Positions 9,131 to 17,548 are shown, counted from the first letter of the stretch. The stretch: DNA of 64,000 bases from Paractinoplanes ferrugineus (GCF_016862195.1 NZ_BOMM01000050.1:186001-250000), one strand, 5' to 3'. Notes: generated by a model from the letters alone, not told the origin. Program-made: numbers and translations.

Positions 9131-10258
9131 TCACCAGCCAACCCGTCTGGTGATCTCGTTGACAACGTCCACGACTGAACGGCCGTCGGTGCCGATTCGC
9201 ACATCGCCGATGGAGGCGTGTTCCAGCGCGGCTGCTTGTACGGCCGCAGCCTCATGCGCCTGCACCAACACAGCAGCGGGTTGGCCGCGTAGCTCGTCAC
9301 CGGCGATGGGCGGGCCACCGCCCAGCCCTCGGCACCGGATCCGCTCGGCCAACTGGTCTCGGCCGGCATGCAGCCGGTAAAGCATCACGGTAGCGGCAGA
9401 CAGCGCCTCGGTGTAAAGACGAATCTGACCCGAATGTTCGACCGGGCCGACCACTACGAGCCGCCGCGCTCCCTGCTGGTGGAAGGCGGCCCAAGCCGCG
9501 GCGAGGTTCGCGGCCTTGAGTCGATGGCTACCGGTGTCCCGCGCATCGGCTGCGTTGAGGAACCCGATCTGCTGCAGGTCAACGAAGCCGGTGGGGTGTC
9601 CGGCCCGCCGCGACCGTTCGGCCACCTCCCACCCGATCGTCGACTTGCCGACCGCCGTCGCGCCGCACAGCCAGAGGACTTCGCCGGGCGTCCGCGGTGG
9701 ATGTGGCCAGCCTCGAGGCTGCCGCGCCGGAGGGGATGGCCACCGGTCACGAACGGCTTCGAGCACCTCCGCGGCGGTACGACCGGTGGTGTCCAGGACC
9801 GAATAGGTAAGCCCGCTGTGGTCGAGAACCTCCGCCTCACGCAGCGCGAGGTCCACCTGTTCACCGGGGCGGGCGCGGACTTCCAGACGCCGTCGCAGTT
9901 CCGGTTGGTCGCAACGCATTCGCAACACCGTCAGCTCGGCCTGCCTCAGATGCTCGGTGTGGATGCCTCGCCGAGAGTCGATGTATCCCGAAACGATGAG
10001 GCAGTTGGCGCCCGCCGCCGCGAAATTCGCGACCGCGTCGCCCAGGATGCGCGCCTCGAGCACGGTCCGGCCCGGGTCGGACGGGATCTCTGGGAAGCAC
10101 ATACCCAACTGGTCGATGTCGACGTGACCCGATCCGGGCAGCCCTGTGAACAGCTCCCAGGCAACGGTCGACTTACCGACACCCGAAGGGCCGCATAACC
10201 ACAGCACCGGGAGAAGATCACGCACGGTCGAAGCATCACGCACGCCGCGTCCGCCCAC
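9131..10258 (-). CDS. Tandem P-loop nucleotide-binding protein
   Basis: 375 aa made of two homologous P-loop NTPase units. The first has LWLCGPSGVGKST (about residues 18-30), the second LWLCGATAVGKST (about 193-205). Both continue into kinase-like folds with VDIDQLG and VDLQQIG second motifs. This resembles small-molecule or nucleotide kinase-like AAA proteins, but I cannot name the substrate. GTG start at 10258 with a weak GAGAAA upstream. Convergent with the fructan operon and monocistronic. The two units have clearly diverged, so the duplication is old. Confidence 0.8.
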   Translation of the reverse strand: MGGRGVRDASTVRDLLPVLWLCGPSGVGKSTVAWELFTGLPGSGHVDIDQLGMCFPEIPSDPGRTVLEARILGDAVANFAAAGANCLIVSGYIDSRRGIHTEHLRQAELTVLRMRCDQPELRRRLEVRARPGEQVDLALREAEVLDHSGLTYSVLDTTGRTAAEVLEAVRDRWPSPPARQPRGWPHPPRTPGEVLWLCGATAVGKSTIGWEVAERSRRAGHPTGFVDLQQIGFLNAADARDTGSHRLKAANLAAAWAAFHQQGARRLVVVGPVEHSGQIRLYTEALSAATVMLYRLHAGRDQLAERIRCRGLGGGPPIAGDELRGQPAAVLVQAHEAAAVQAAALEHASIGDVRIGTDGRSVVDVVNEITRRVGW

Positions 10259-10489
10259 AACGCATTTCTCACATGGGTGGGAACGGCCCAGACGAGCTGC
10301 GATGACAGTGCCGAGCGCAGACGATTGCCCTGAAGATCAACTTACTCTCGTGCCGCAGATCGCGCGTGGCCTTCGGTGGCGAAACACCGCACCCGGTGAC
10401 GGAGGTCGAGTCGGCCGGCGCAGGCGCGTGCCGAGGTCAGGGCGTCCGGCCCGGCGACCCGAGATCGAGGCGGGTGTCCTGTTGCCCGC

Positions 10490-10591
10490 TCAGGGCGATG
10501 ACGCGGTGTCGACCTTGTCGGTCGAGATTTCCACCAGCGGCTCGACTGCCTCGATCCGGTCGCCGACCTTCACGGTCCAACCTGGTGGACA
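10490..10591 (-). pseudogene. Lipoyl-domain fragment of a dihydrolipoamide acyltransferase (E2)
   Basis: Reading leftwards from 10591, a 33-codon stretch translates as VKVGDRIEAV then EPLVEISTDKVDT and ends at a stop at 10490. EPLVEVSTDKVDT around the lipoyl lysine is the hallmark of SucB/PdhC-type E2 N-termini, and the spacing fits. Neither a start nor the rest of an E2 enzyme is present, so this is a decayed scrap. It lies among other gene remnants (10.5-11.6 kb). Confidence 0.6.
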
Positions 10592-10714
10592 TCCAGCACG
10601 TCACCTCGCTGGTGCCGGGCCCGCCAGGACGCCATACACCTCGGGCCATCCGCGTTGTCATCCGTTGGCGCGCAGCCGTGCGGTAGCTCGAGAAGGGCAA
10701 GCCCAGGCGCGTGC

Positions 10715-10849
10715 TCATCCGGTTAGCCCCGCAATATGATCGATCGTCGCGAACAGGGTCAGTGCCCGTCGCCGTATCGCAGCGGTCAGTAGTTCCACGG
10801 TCGTCGCCACGTCGTGCCGCCCTGCGGCGGTGATCAACGCGTCGGACAT
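10715..10849 (-). pseudogene. Truncated DUF302 protein (first 44 codons)
   Basis: ATG at 10849 preceded by a strong GGAGGGG (10854-10860). The 44 codons read like the start of a DUF302 domain: TTVELLTAAIRRRAL then TLFATIDHIAG, followed by a stop at 10715. Full DUF302 proteins are about 120-150 aa, so the gene is cut after the first strands. The intact ribosome-binding site suggests it was functional recently. Alternatively a short peptide is still made. Confidence 0.5.
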
Positions 10850-10891
10850 CGGACCCCTCCTTCACCGCCGCGTTCATGGCGTGGCTCCGCT

Positions 10892-10974
10892 CGCGAGTTG
10901 TGAAACCAGCGGCTCGTGAGTTTTGCTTCCATTGATCAGTTCACCCGATGATCAATCTCCGCGAGTTTTGACCG
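10892..10974. repeat. Three CGYGAGTTKTG repeats, possible IS21-family end
   Basis: Near-identical 11-mers start at about 10892 (CGCGAGTTGTG), 10915 (CGTGAGTTTTG) and 10960 (CGCGAGTTTTG), next to the istB remnant. Between them lies TGATCA...TGATCA (10933-10952). IS21-family elements carry several short direct repeats at each end, so this may be a surviving terminus. A TG/CA-bounded end was not located with certainty. Confidence 0.4.
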
Positions 10975-11200
10975 TACTTTCGTCGGCTGCTTGAGGTTGG
11001 CTGCGGTCGACTGCGTGTTCCATGCGGCTGCGCGTGAGGGCGAGCATGTCGATCAGCCAGCCGGGGCCTCCGGTGATGTCGCGGGCGCGCATGAGAGTGT
11101 CGAGCTCGTGGCGGACGGCTGGGCTGGTGCTGGCGAAGAACTCCTCGCAGATTCCGAGGATCGTTGGCAGCAGATCTTCCTGGGGTTCGCCTGAATCCAT
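10952..11200 (-). CDS. Small hypothetical protein next to the IS21 remnant
   Basis: 82 aa, acidic N-terminus (MDSGEPQEDLLPTILGICEEFF) followed by helical segments and a basic end (TVKTRGD). The frame is open further upstream but there it is istB remnant, so the ATG at 11200 is taken as the start. No clear ribosome-binding site. It overlaps the third terminal repeat at its 3' end. I do not recognise the family; it could be a passenger of the IS or a chromosomal gene cut by it. Confidence 0.45.
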   Translation of the reverse strand: MDSGEPQEDLLPTILGICEEFFASTSPAVRHELDTLMRARDITGGPGWLIDMLALTRSRMEHAVDRSQPQAADESTVKTRGD

Positions 11201-11238
11201 GAATACGTCGCCGGCGACATTGAGCGGTGCAGGCGGGC

Positions 11239-11620
11239 TCAGACCCGTGCGTGGGCGGACTGATCGGTGCGTGCGCGCGTCTGGGCGAGTCGGTAGGAGT
11301 CGGTTCCGGCCTCTATCATGTTGCCGCCGAAGGTGAGCCGGTCGACGATCGCGGCGCAGAGCCGCGGGTCGGGTGAAGGTCTTGGTCCAGCCGGAGAGGG
11401 CTTCGTTGGAAGCGATGGCGACGGAGGCCTTCTCTTCCCGCTCGGGGAGAACCTGGAAGAGCAGTTCAGCGCCGCGCCGATCAAGTTCCATGTAGCCGAG
11501 TTGGTCGGCGATTGTTTTAGCGAGCATCTTCTCGTCGGCGGCTTCGACAAGCTCGTTGACGAGTTTGGTGGCCAGGACGTAGCGGACGCGGTGGCCGGCC
11601 ATCGCTGCTTCGGACATCGA
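11239..11620 (-). pseudogene. istB, IS21-family helper ATPase remnant
   Basis: Homology to IstB is spread over two frames. The first (about 11610-11377) reads RVRYVLATKLVNELVEAADE..LGYMELDRRG..EEKASVAIASNEALSGW. It then shifts to a second frame reading PRLCAAIVDRLTFGGNMIEAG before a stop at 11239. Between TIADQ and LGYMEL about 12 residues carrying the Walker B Asp are deleted, and the P-loop half is missing upstream. Dead copy; no istA is visible nearby. Confidence 0.8.
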
Positions 11621-11643
11621 ATCCAGCCGATCGAGCGTCCACC

Positions 11644-11662
11644 TCTCGCGGTGTCGAAACTG
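11644..11662 (+). repeat. Direct repeat, left copy
   Basis: TCTCGCGGTGTCGAAACTG; recurs with one mismatch at 12407-12425 in the same orientation. The two copies bracket the DinB-like gene. Confidence 0.55.
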
Positions 11663-11722
11663 AGGGACAAACGCCATGTCAGAGCACGTCCGACTCAAGA
11701 TCCCGGGCGAACGAGAGAGCGC

Positions 11723-12313
11723 TCAAGAACCGGATGGGTCCGTGCCGCCGACGGCTGTCTGGGCGGCCCGCTCGATCGTCGCCCAGTGTGTCGCGCGGGC
11801 CGCCGTGTCGATCGGCTCCTCGTACTCAGCCATCACCCCGGTCCGTCCGTCGAGCTGCTCACGCAGGATGTCGGCGTGGCCGGCATGCCGGGTGGTGTCC
11901 TGCAAGACGTGGACCATCATGTTGAACAGCTTCACCTCGGGGCTCGGCCACCACGGCACGTGGCCCAAGGCGTCGATGGGGAGCTCTTCGATCGTCGCGT
12001 CTGCATGGTCCCAAGCGCGTCGGTAGAAACCGATAACCTGCTCGCGCGTCTCATCCGGTGCTACCCACAGATCGCTGCCGTCCGCGTCCTGCCAGCGCGG
12101 TAGCGGCTCCGGGAACGGGCGGGCGAAGATCTCACCGAGGTACCTGGCCTCCCAGGTCGCCATGTGTTTGACCAGCCCGAGAAGGTTGGTCCCGGTCACC
12201 GTCAGGGGACGTCGGATGTCGTACTCGGACAGGCCGTCGAGCTTCCACACCAGTGCCTCACGAGTCACCTTGAGCTGGCGGTGCAGGTAGTCCTTCGCGA
12301 AGTCATCGATCAC
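11723..12313 (-). CDS. DinB-family protein (DUF664-like)
   Basis: About 196 aa, a four-helix DinB-type fold: HRQLKVTREALVWKLDGLSEYDIRRPLT at the start, then LLGLVKHMATWE supplying the first metal His, and a C-terminal HVLQDTTRHAGHADILREQLDG with the HxxxH pair. Members are metal-dependent, often mycothiol- or bacillithiol-dependent, transferases acting in the cytosol. GTG 12313 is preferred because conservation begins there (VIDDFAKDYLH); an upstream in-frame ATG at 12433 would add 40 atypical residues. Flanked by the 19-bp direct repeats at 11644 and 12407. Confidence 0.85.
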   Translation of the reverse strand: MIDDFAKDYLHRQLKVTREALVWKLDGLSEYDIRRPLTVTGTNLLGLVKHMATWEARYLGEIFARPFPEPLPRWQDADGSDLWVAPDETREQVIGFYRRAWDHADATIEELPIDALGHVPWWPSPEVKLFNMMVHVLQDTTRHAGHADILREQLDGRTGVMAEYEEPIDTAARATHWATIERAAQTAVGGTDPSGS

Positions 12314-12406
12314 GGGACACGAGCTTGCCACGCGGCACCACGATGATCCGCCCCGAACCTCACCAATCTGTGGTGTCGAACTTGTGAACATGAAATCCAG
12401 CGCGGA

Positions 12407-12425
12407 TCTCGCGGTGCCGAAACTG
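12407..12425 (+). repeat. Direct repeat, right copy
   Basis: TCTCGCGGTGCCGAAACTG, one mismatch to 11644-11662. A partial third copy (GGTGTCGAACTTG) sits at about 12372-12384. A perfect palindrome TGATCGA-TCT-TCGATCA follows at 12468-12484. Perhaps relics of the IS that left the istB fragment. Confidence 0.5.
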
Positions 12426-12562
12426 GTGTTCATCCGGTGTCCGGACCCGGTTCTGTCCCGTGAAGAGTGATCGATCTTCGATCAACGGGCATAGATTTCC
12501 GGGATAGCGTGCGACCAGGGCGGGTCCGTGCGCCCTGGACCGCCTTGCGCAGCGCCGCCCGG

Positions 12563-13417
12563 TCAGCGGAGGGCGGCGGCGATCGCTTCCGCCGGGGTCG
12601 TCGGCGGCCGTCCGATCAGGCGCCGCAGGTCGCCGGAGTCGGTGAACATTTCGCCGTGGCTCATAGCGCGGTCGGCGTCCGCGAGGACCTGCGCCAGTTC
12701 GGCGGGCACGCCCGCGTCGACCAGCACCTGAGCGAACTCGTCGGCCGGCAGATCGGTGTAGCCGATCCGCTTGCCGGTCGCGGCCGAGATTGCCGCGGCC
12801 AGCTGCGTCAGGGTGACTGCCTCATCGCCGCCCAGCTCGTACGCCTTGCCGTCGTGACCTTCGGTGGTCAGCACGACCGCGGCGGCGTCGGCGTAGTCAG
12901 CTCGGGTCGCAGCGCTGATCCTGCCCTGGCCGACAGCCCCGAAGAGCGCTCCGCCCAGCAGTATCTGAGGGAGCTGGTCGGTGTAGTTCTCCAGGTACCA
13001 GCCGTTGCGCAGCATCACGCTGGGGAGGCGCTCGCGCAAGTACTCCTCCGTGGCCCGGTGGGTGGGAGAGAGACTTGTGGTGGACGTGTCCGCGTGCAGC
13101 ATGCTGGTGAACGCGACCAGCGACGCGCCCGCCACCACCGCGGCGTCGATGGCGCGGCGGTGGTTGGCGACGCGCTCGCTCGGGGTCGTGGTGGAGATCA
13201 GCAAAAGCTTGTCCACGCCCTCGAAGGCTGCGGGGAGGCTGCCGGACTCCGCGAAGTCGGCCCGACGGACCTCGACACCGCGGTCGGCGAAGTCCTTGAT
13301 CCTGCTGATGTCCCGGCTGGTCGCGACGATCTCGGAGGCCGGCATCCCACGGGTGAGCAGCGCTTCGACGGTGAGCCGGCCCAGATTTCCGGAGGCTGCA
13401 GTGACAACGATCGACAT
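12563..13417 (-). CDS. NmrA/QorB-type NAD(P)-binding oxidoreductase
   Basis: 284 aa, atypical SDR. The Rossmann motif TAASGNLG is at residues 6-13, NADP-type ATSRDISRIKD at about 33-43, then an NmrA-like second half with RNGWYLENYTDQL. Such proteins are NAD(P)H:quinone reductases or redox sensors in the cytosol. ATG 13417 with AAAGGTG about nine bases upstream. Divergent from an HxlR regulator across 118 bp, the classic arrangement in which the regulator controls the reductase. Confidence 0.9.
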   Translation of the reverse strand: MSIVVTAASGNLGRLTVEALLTRGMPASEIVATSRDISRIKDFADRGVEVRRADFAESGSLPAAFEGVDKLLLISTTTPSERVANHRRAIDAAVVAGASLVAFTSMLHADTSTTSLSPTHRATEEYLRERLPSVMLRNGWYLENYTDQLPQILLGGALFGAVGQGRISAATRADYADAAAVVLTTEGHDGKAYELGGDEAVTLTQLAAAISAATGKRIGYTDLPADEFAQVLVDAGVPAELAQVLADADRAMSHGEMFTDSGDLRRLIGRPPTTPAEAIAAALR

Positions 13418-13485
13418 GGCGGTTACACCTTTCGGCCGCAGGCCTTCCGCGACGTGAACCCACGATGAACTGGTCACTCTCCTTT

Positions 13486-13510
13486 GGTAAGGGCGAACTT
13501 TCGGGTAAGG
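13486..13510. promoter_or_regulatory. Candidate HxlR operator, GGTAAGG direct repeats
   Basis: GGTAAGG occurs at 13486-13492 and 13504-13510, 18 bp apart, inside the divergent promoter region 13418-13535. Spacing close to two helical turns and the position between regulator and target fit an operator; binding is inferred only. Confidence 0.35.
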
Positions 13511-13535
13511 TGCCCACCCGGGCGAAAGGATCCAG

Positions 13536-13943
13536 GTGAGGTTTGTGGCGACGGTCCGGGAAGTGAGCGAGCCCACATCATCGTGGGACCCGTACACGCG
13601 GGGCTGCCCGTCGCGTGACGTGCTCGACCAGATCGGCAGCAAATGGGCTGTCCTGGTGATGGGCGAGCTCGGCAGGCACGGGGCACGTCGGTTCACGCAG
13701 CTGCGGCAGCAGCTCGGGGGGATCAGCGAGAAGATGCTCACCCAGACGCTGCGCACGCTCGAACGCGACGGGCTGATCCTGCGGACGGTGTATCCGGAGG
13801 CGCCGATCCGGGTGGAGTACGAGCTGACGCCGCTCGGCCAGACCCTGCGCGGTCCCCTGAAGGCGCTCACCGAGTGGTCGACGCAGCACATCGAGGAAGT
13901 TGTCGACGCCCGCAAGAAGTACGACGAACGCCCCGGAAAGTAG
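13536..13943 (+). CDS. HxlR-family transcriptional regulator
   Basis: 135 aa winged-helix protein. The conserved Cys lies in GCPSRDVLDQIGSKW (Cys at about residue 24) and is a likely redox/electrophile sensor; the HTH is in TQLRQQLGGISEKMLTQTLRTLERDGLI. GTG start 13536 with AAAGGA at 13525-13530. Faces the NmrA oxidoreductase and probably represses it in response to quinones or thiol-reactive compounds (family inference). Confidence 0.92.
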   Translation: MRFVATVREVSEPTSSWDPYTRGCPSRDVLDQIGSKWAVLVMGELGRHGARRFTQLRQQLGGISEKMLTQTLRTLERDGLILRTVYPEAPIRVEYELTPLGQTLRGPLKALTEWSTQHIEEVVDARKKYDERPGK

Positions 13944-14001
13944 CGGGCGCGGGACGGACCGGCTCTCCTTGCCGGAGGACTCTACGATCGGGCTGAGATC
14001 C

Positions 14002-14025
14002 GGATGCGCCGGGAAGTCCGTGCGC
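14002..14025 (+). promoter_or_regulatory. CCGGGAAG leader element, copy 1
   Basis: GGATGCGCCGGGAAGTCCGT followed by GCGC. ATGCGC pairs with GCGCAT around a loop containing CGGGAAGTC. It ends 35 nt before the GTG at 14061. Most divergent of four copies, but its changed stem bases remain complementary, which supports an RNA hairpin. Confidence 0.45.
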
Positions 14026-14060
14026 ATGGTGATGACTGCCGTACGGAGGAAGCCGTAGCT

Positions 14061-14993
14061 GTGCTGCTGTTGGCTTTCGCGCCGGTGTTGTTGCTCGCGG
14101 TGCATCACCTCCACCGGGCCCGGCCGGGCCGGCGAACCACCACACGTGACATAAGAAAGCCGAATGACGTGGTCGTGCGCCGAGACTTCATCCGGGCGAT
14201 GATGTGGGCCGCGGCCCTGCTGACGCTGGCCTCCTGCGAAAGCGGCCCCGGTTCAGCACATGATGGTCCCACCACGGCGCCGGCCGCCGCGACGTCATCA
14301 CCGGTTTCGCCGGTGAGCCCGACCTCGTCGAGTCCGTCACCGTCGCTCACACTGCCTCAGCCGGTCACGCCTGGCCTCACCGCGAGCCGCCGAACCACCG
14401 GATCAGCCGCGGTCGCCTTGACCTTCGACGACGGCCCGGACCCGGCGATCACGCCCCGCCTGCTCGACATGTTGAAGGCCAACCACGTGACCGCGACGTT
14501 CTGCCTGGTCGGCAGCCGGGTGCATAGCTACCCGCGGCTGACAGCGCGTATCGCCGCCGAAGGGCACACGCTGTGCAACCACAGCTGGAGTCATGCTGAG
14601 CACCTGTACCAGCGCACCGACGCGCAGATCCTGCATGACCTGCAGCGGACGAACGCCGAGATCCGCAAGGCAGCGCCCGGAGCGCCGATCCACTACTTTC
14701 GGGCGCCCTACGGCAACTTCACACCCCGACTGACCGGCCTGGCCGCCCGCCTCGACCTGACCTCGCTGGGCTGGAGCGTCGACGACCAGTGCTACCTGAT
14801 CGACCGCTACGGCACCGGCCCGGCGATGGTGCGGCACATGAGCGCACGCGTACGCCGCGACACCCGCCCCGGCTCGATCATCCTCAGCCACGACCTCGGT
14901 AAGCCGCAGACCCTGAACACGTATCGGCAGCTACTGCCCTGGCTGCGCACCCGCTACGGCCTCGCCGCCATGCCAGCCGGCGGACTGCACTGA
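14061..14993 (+). CDS. Membrane-anchored polysaccharide deacetylase (CE4)
   Basis: 310 aa. N-terminal hydrophobic anchor (VLLLAFAPVLLLAV), then a second hydrophobic stretch ending in LTLASC, a Ser/Thr/Pro-rich linker, and the NodB domain. CE4 motifs are complete: TFDDGPD (motif 1 Asp pair), HSWSHAEH (motif 2 His pair), RAPYG (motif 3), and ILSHD (motif 5 His). Likely removes acetyl groups from peptidoglycan or chitin outside the cell. GTG 14061 with GGAGG at 14045-14049 is chosen and also fits the leader-element spacing. GTG 14169 or 14175 would make it a lipoprotein with lipobox LASC; this alternative is real. Confidence 0.88.
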   Translation: MLLLAFAPVLLLAVHHLHRARPGRRTTTRDIRKPNDVVVRRDFIRAMMWAAALLTLASCESGPGSAHDGPTTAPAAATSSPVSPVSPTSSSPSPSLTLPQPVTPGLTASRRTTGSAAVALTFDDGPDPAITPRLLDMLKANHVTATFCLVGSRVHSYPRLTARIAAEGHTLCNHSWSHAEHLYQRTDAQILHDLQRTNAEIRKAAPGAPIHYFRAPYGNFTPRLTGLAARLDLTSLGWSVDDQCYLIDRYGTGPAMVRHMSARVRRDTRPGSIILSHDLGKPQTLNTYRQLLPWLRTRYGLAAMPAGGLH

Positions 14994-15186
14994 TCTTGAC
15001 CTGGCCGCTTGACAACCATAGGAGCATCCGCCCGGACGCCCGACCGAGGCAGCCCTCTCCCCCACCGCGCCGGGTCGACTGCTCCGGCCGGCGAACGCTA
15101 TGGGTTCGCAAGCACCGGGCGGTAAAGCGGCCTACGTTGTAACAGACGGCTGTAGTGAATGCGTACCAAAGAGGTATTCGACGTCG

Positions 15187-15906
15187 GTGTCCCGCCTCCC
15201 CGCCCGCACGGCCGTCCGGAACCGCGCACTCATTGTGCTCGGTGTGGTCACCGCGGCTCTCTACAGCAACTGGTGTTATCTCGGGCCGCTCGTCGGCCGG
15301 GATCTGCCGGTGGCCGGTTCCTACATCAGCGAACTCGGCGCGTTGACCAGACCTCATCACACTCTCGTCAATGCCTTCGGCGCCTGCTCGGGCATCTGCT
15401 GCCTGCTGCTCACCGTGCAACTGTGGCGCCTGCTGCCGCGGATGTCGCGCTGGCAGCAGGCCCTTGCCGCGCTCGCGATATTCGGTGTCACCACCACGCT
15501 GAGCGCTGTACAGCCGATGACCTGCGCCCCATCGATCGAGCCGGGTTGCACGGCGGGCGGCATCACCGGGCATGCCGGCTGGCAGGATCTGGCGGAAAGC
15601 GCCTCCAGCGTGCTCGCCGACATAGCCCTCCCACTGAGCATTTTGTTCAGCGCACGAGCCTTCGGCGCCCTACCGGATCAGGCATTCGCCGCCCGCGGCA
15701 GCCGGGCGTGGTTCGCGCTGACAGCGGCACTGACGATCACCGTCGGTGGGCTGAGCCTCGCCGGCCAGGGCGGCGGACTACCCCAACGCGCACTCGATCT
15801 GACCCAGTCAACGTGGCTGGCTGCCCTCGCCCTCTGGTGCGCTCGGCTGCCCCCAGGCCGCGCCGGCCAGAAAGCACCGTCGATCACCGCAGGCAGCAAC
15901 GGCTGA
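15187..15906 (+). CDS. DUF998-family integral membrane protein
   Basis: 239 aa with about six membrane spans, first at residues 15-35. The conserved DUF998 segments include GSYISELGAL near residue 50, and paired Cys are present in the second loop (MTCAPSIEPGC). Function unknown. GTG 15187 after GAGGT (15171-15175) gives the typical family N-terminus; the frame is open from 15100. Follows the deacetylase on the same strand after a gap of about 190 bp. Confidence 0.72.
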   Translation: MSRLPARTAVRNRALIVLGVVTAALYSNWCYLGPLVGRDLPVAGSYISELGALTRPHHTLVNAFGACSGICCLLLTVQLWRLLPRMSRWQQALAALAIFGVTTTLSAVQPMTCAPSIEPGCTAGGITGHAGWQDLAESASSVLADIALPLSILFSARAFGALPDQAFAARGSRAWFALTAALTITVGGLSLAGQGGGLPQRALDLTQSTWLAALALWCARLPPGRAGQKAPSITAGSNG

Positions 15907-16209
15907 AGGCGTGCTCGGCGGGGCAGCGTCTGACATTGTGACGGCCGGCCTTCGCCGCGGATCCGCGGACGGTGATCGAGACTCGCGCGATCTCGAAGCC
16001 GTCAACTGGACTCGGGCAGTTGCGCGGCTGAGGCGTCCCGCAAGCTAGTGCCGACCCGGCCCGACCAAATGGGGGCCGACCGCAGTACACCGGGAACCGG
16101 CAATGGCGGCCTCAGGTAACCCAGGTCCAGAGGCTTCGTCGGCGACGCGGACGCCGGCCTCCGGTGTGGGCCTGTACCGGAGGTGATGGCTGGCAGTACG
16201 CTCGTCGAC
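15907..16209. other. Intergenic region without a supported gene
   Basis: About 300 bp upstream of the glycosyltransferase. Only short overlapping minus-strand frames. It contains an 8-bp stem CCTCCGGT/ACCGGAGG (about 16158-16184) just before leader element 2, possibly part of the same leader RNA. Confidence 0.5.
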
Positions 16210-16233
16210 GGTGAGCCGGGAAGCCTGGTCGGC
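16210..16233 (+). promoter_or_regulatory. CCGGGAAG leader element, copy 2
   Basis: GGTGAGCCGGGAAGCCTGGT followed by CGGC. GCCG/CGGC can pair. Ends 34 nt before the glycosyltransferase ATG. Two differences from copies 3 and 4. Confidence 0.5.
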
Positions 16234-16267
16234 ACGGTGACGACGTGTCGGCTGGTGGAGGCTTGCG

Positions 16268-17548
16268 ATGAAGGTCCTTATTCTCACGCTGGGTACCCGC
16301 GGTGATGTGCAGCCGTTCGTGGCGTTGACGCAGGAGCTGCAGAGGCGCGGTCATGCGGCGGTGTTAGGGGCGCCGAAGCGGTTCGCGGAGCTGGTCGCGG
16401 GTCAGGGCGTGGTGTTCGCGGAAGTGGATGACGGCCCGTTGCGGGTGCTGGACGGTGGCTCCGCGGTCGGCGATGTGGCGTCTGGTGGGATGGGCGCGAA
16501 GCTGGCGCTGATGCGCCAGATGCCTGCGATGTTCACGCGGGTGCTCGACGACTGTTGGCGATTGGCTTCGACAGGGCCTGGTCGGGGCGCTGACGTGATC
16601 GTGCACAACGGGCAGGTGCTGGCCGGGCAGCATGTCGCAGAGAAGTTGGATGTCCCGGCGGTGCTGGCTCTGCCGATGCCGATGTATGTGCCGACCAGGC
16701 AGTTCCCGTGGCCGGGCCAGCAGTTCCCGTCGTGGCTGCCGGCGTCGATGAACCGGATGACCTATGCGGGTATGCGGGCGCCGGCAATGATGTTCGGCCG
16801 CACGGTGGACCGGTGGCGTGCCGGACTGGATCTGCCGCGGCGGCGTGGCCGGCATGATCCGCTACGCCGCTCGGACGGCGGAGTCGCACCGGTGCTGCAT
16901 GCGGTGAGCTCTGCGGTGGTGCCTCGTCCCGCTGACTGGCCGTCGTCGGCGACCGTGACCGGCTATTGGTTCGCGGACCGCCCGGATGCCGGCAATGGTG
17001 CTGGCCTGGATGAGGCGGTGTGGACCGGCGGCTCCGAGCCACCGGTGTTCGTGGGGTTCGGGAGTATGGCCGGCACGGATCCGGTGGCCACGACGCGGGT
17101 GGTCGTCGAGGCATTGCGGGTGGCGGGTGTACGGGGTGTGCTTGCCACCGGCTGGGGCGGACTGCAGGAGGTCCCGTCGTTGCCAGATGTGTTCGTGTCC
17201 GGCGAGGTCGCCCACGAGACGGTGTTCCCTCGGGTGGCGGCGGTGGTTCATCACGGTGGGGCAGGCACCACTGCGGCAGCGGTCCGGGCGGGAGTACCGC
17301 AGGTGGTATGCCCGTTCGTTGGTGATCAGCCGTTCTGGGGTGCCCGGATGCAGCAGCTCGGTGTCGCGCCGGCCGCCGTCGCGCAGCGCGAGCTGACCGT
17401 GTCGGCGTTGGCGGCGGCGATCCGGCAGGCGGTCAGCGATCCGGTGATCTCCGATGCGGCCCGTCGGCTCGGGGAGCGGGTGCGGGCGGAGAACGGTGTC
17501 GCGACGGCGGTCGACCTGCTGGAGCAGCAGATCGACGGAGACCGATAA
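16268..17548 (+). CDS. GT1/GT28-type glycosyltransferase
   Basis: 426 aa, GT-B fold of the macrolide/sterol glycosyltransferase type. N-terminal LTLGTRGDVQPFVAL (acceptor half), central linker, and C-terminal donor half with PPVFVGFGSM and the diphosphate motif HHGGAGTTAAAVRAGVPQ, then PFVGDQPFWG. Transfers a sugar from an NDP-sugar to a lipid or small hydrophobic acceptor such as a sterol, hopanoid or antibiotic; acceptor unknown. ATG 16268 with GGAGG at 16257-16261. Preceded by leader element 2. Confidence 0.9.
   Translation: MKVLILTLGTRGDVQPFVALTQELQRRGHAAVLGAPKRFAELVAGQGVVFAEVDDGPLRVLDGGSAVGDVASGGMGAKLALMRQMPAMFTRVLDDCWRLASTGPGRGADVIVHNGQVLAGQHVAEKLDVPAVLALPMPMYVPTRQFPWPGQQFPSWLPASMNRMTYAGMRAPAMMFGRTVDRWRAGLDLPRRRGRHDPLRRSDGGVAPVLHAVSSAVVPRPADWPSSATVTGYWFADRPDAGNGAGLDEAVWTGGSEPPVFVGFGSMAGTDPVATTRVVVEALRVAGVRGVLATGWGGLQEVPSLPDVFVSGEVAHETVFPRVAAVVHHGGAGTTAAAVRAGVPQVVCPFVGDQPFWGARMQQLGVAPAAVAQRELTVSALAAAIRQAVSDPVISDAARRLGERVRAENGVATAVDLLEQQIDGDR

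Noticed and set aside
10272..10739. Plus-strand frame over the E2/DUF302 remnants
   Set aside because: No motif, and the minus strand shows recognisable lipoyl and DUF302 sequence.
14169..14232. Lipoprotein start for the polysaccharide deacetylase (lipobox LASC)
   Set aside because: Kept only as an alternative: the upstream GTG 14061 has the better ribosome-binding site, extends a hydrophobic anchor and fits the leader-element spacing.
16180..16240. Fluoride or cobalamin riboswitch upstream of the glycosyltransferase
   Set aside because: TGATGGCT and GGGAAG resemble fragments of those consensus sequences, but the required pseudoknot and flanking conserved blocks are not found in the right order.
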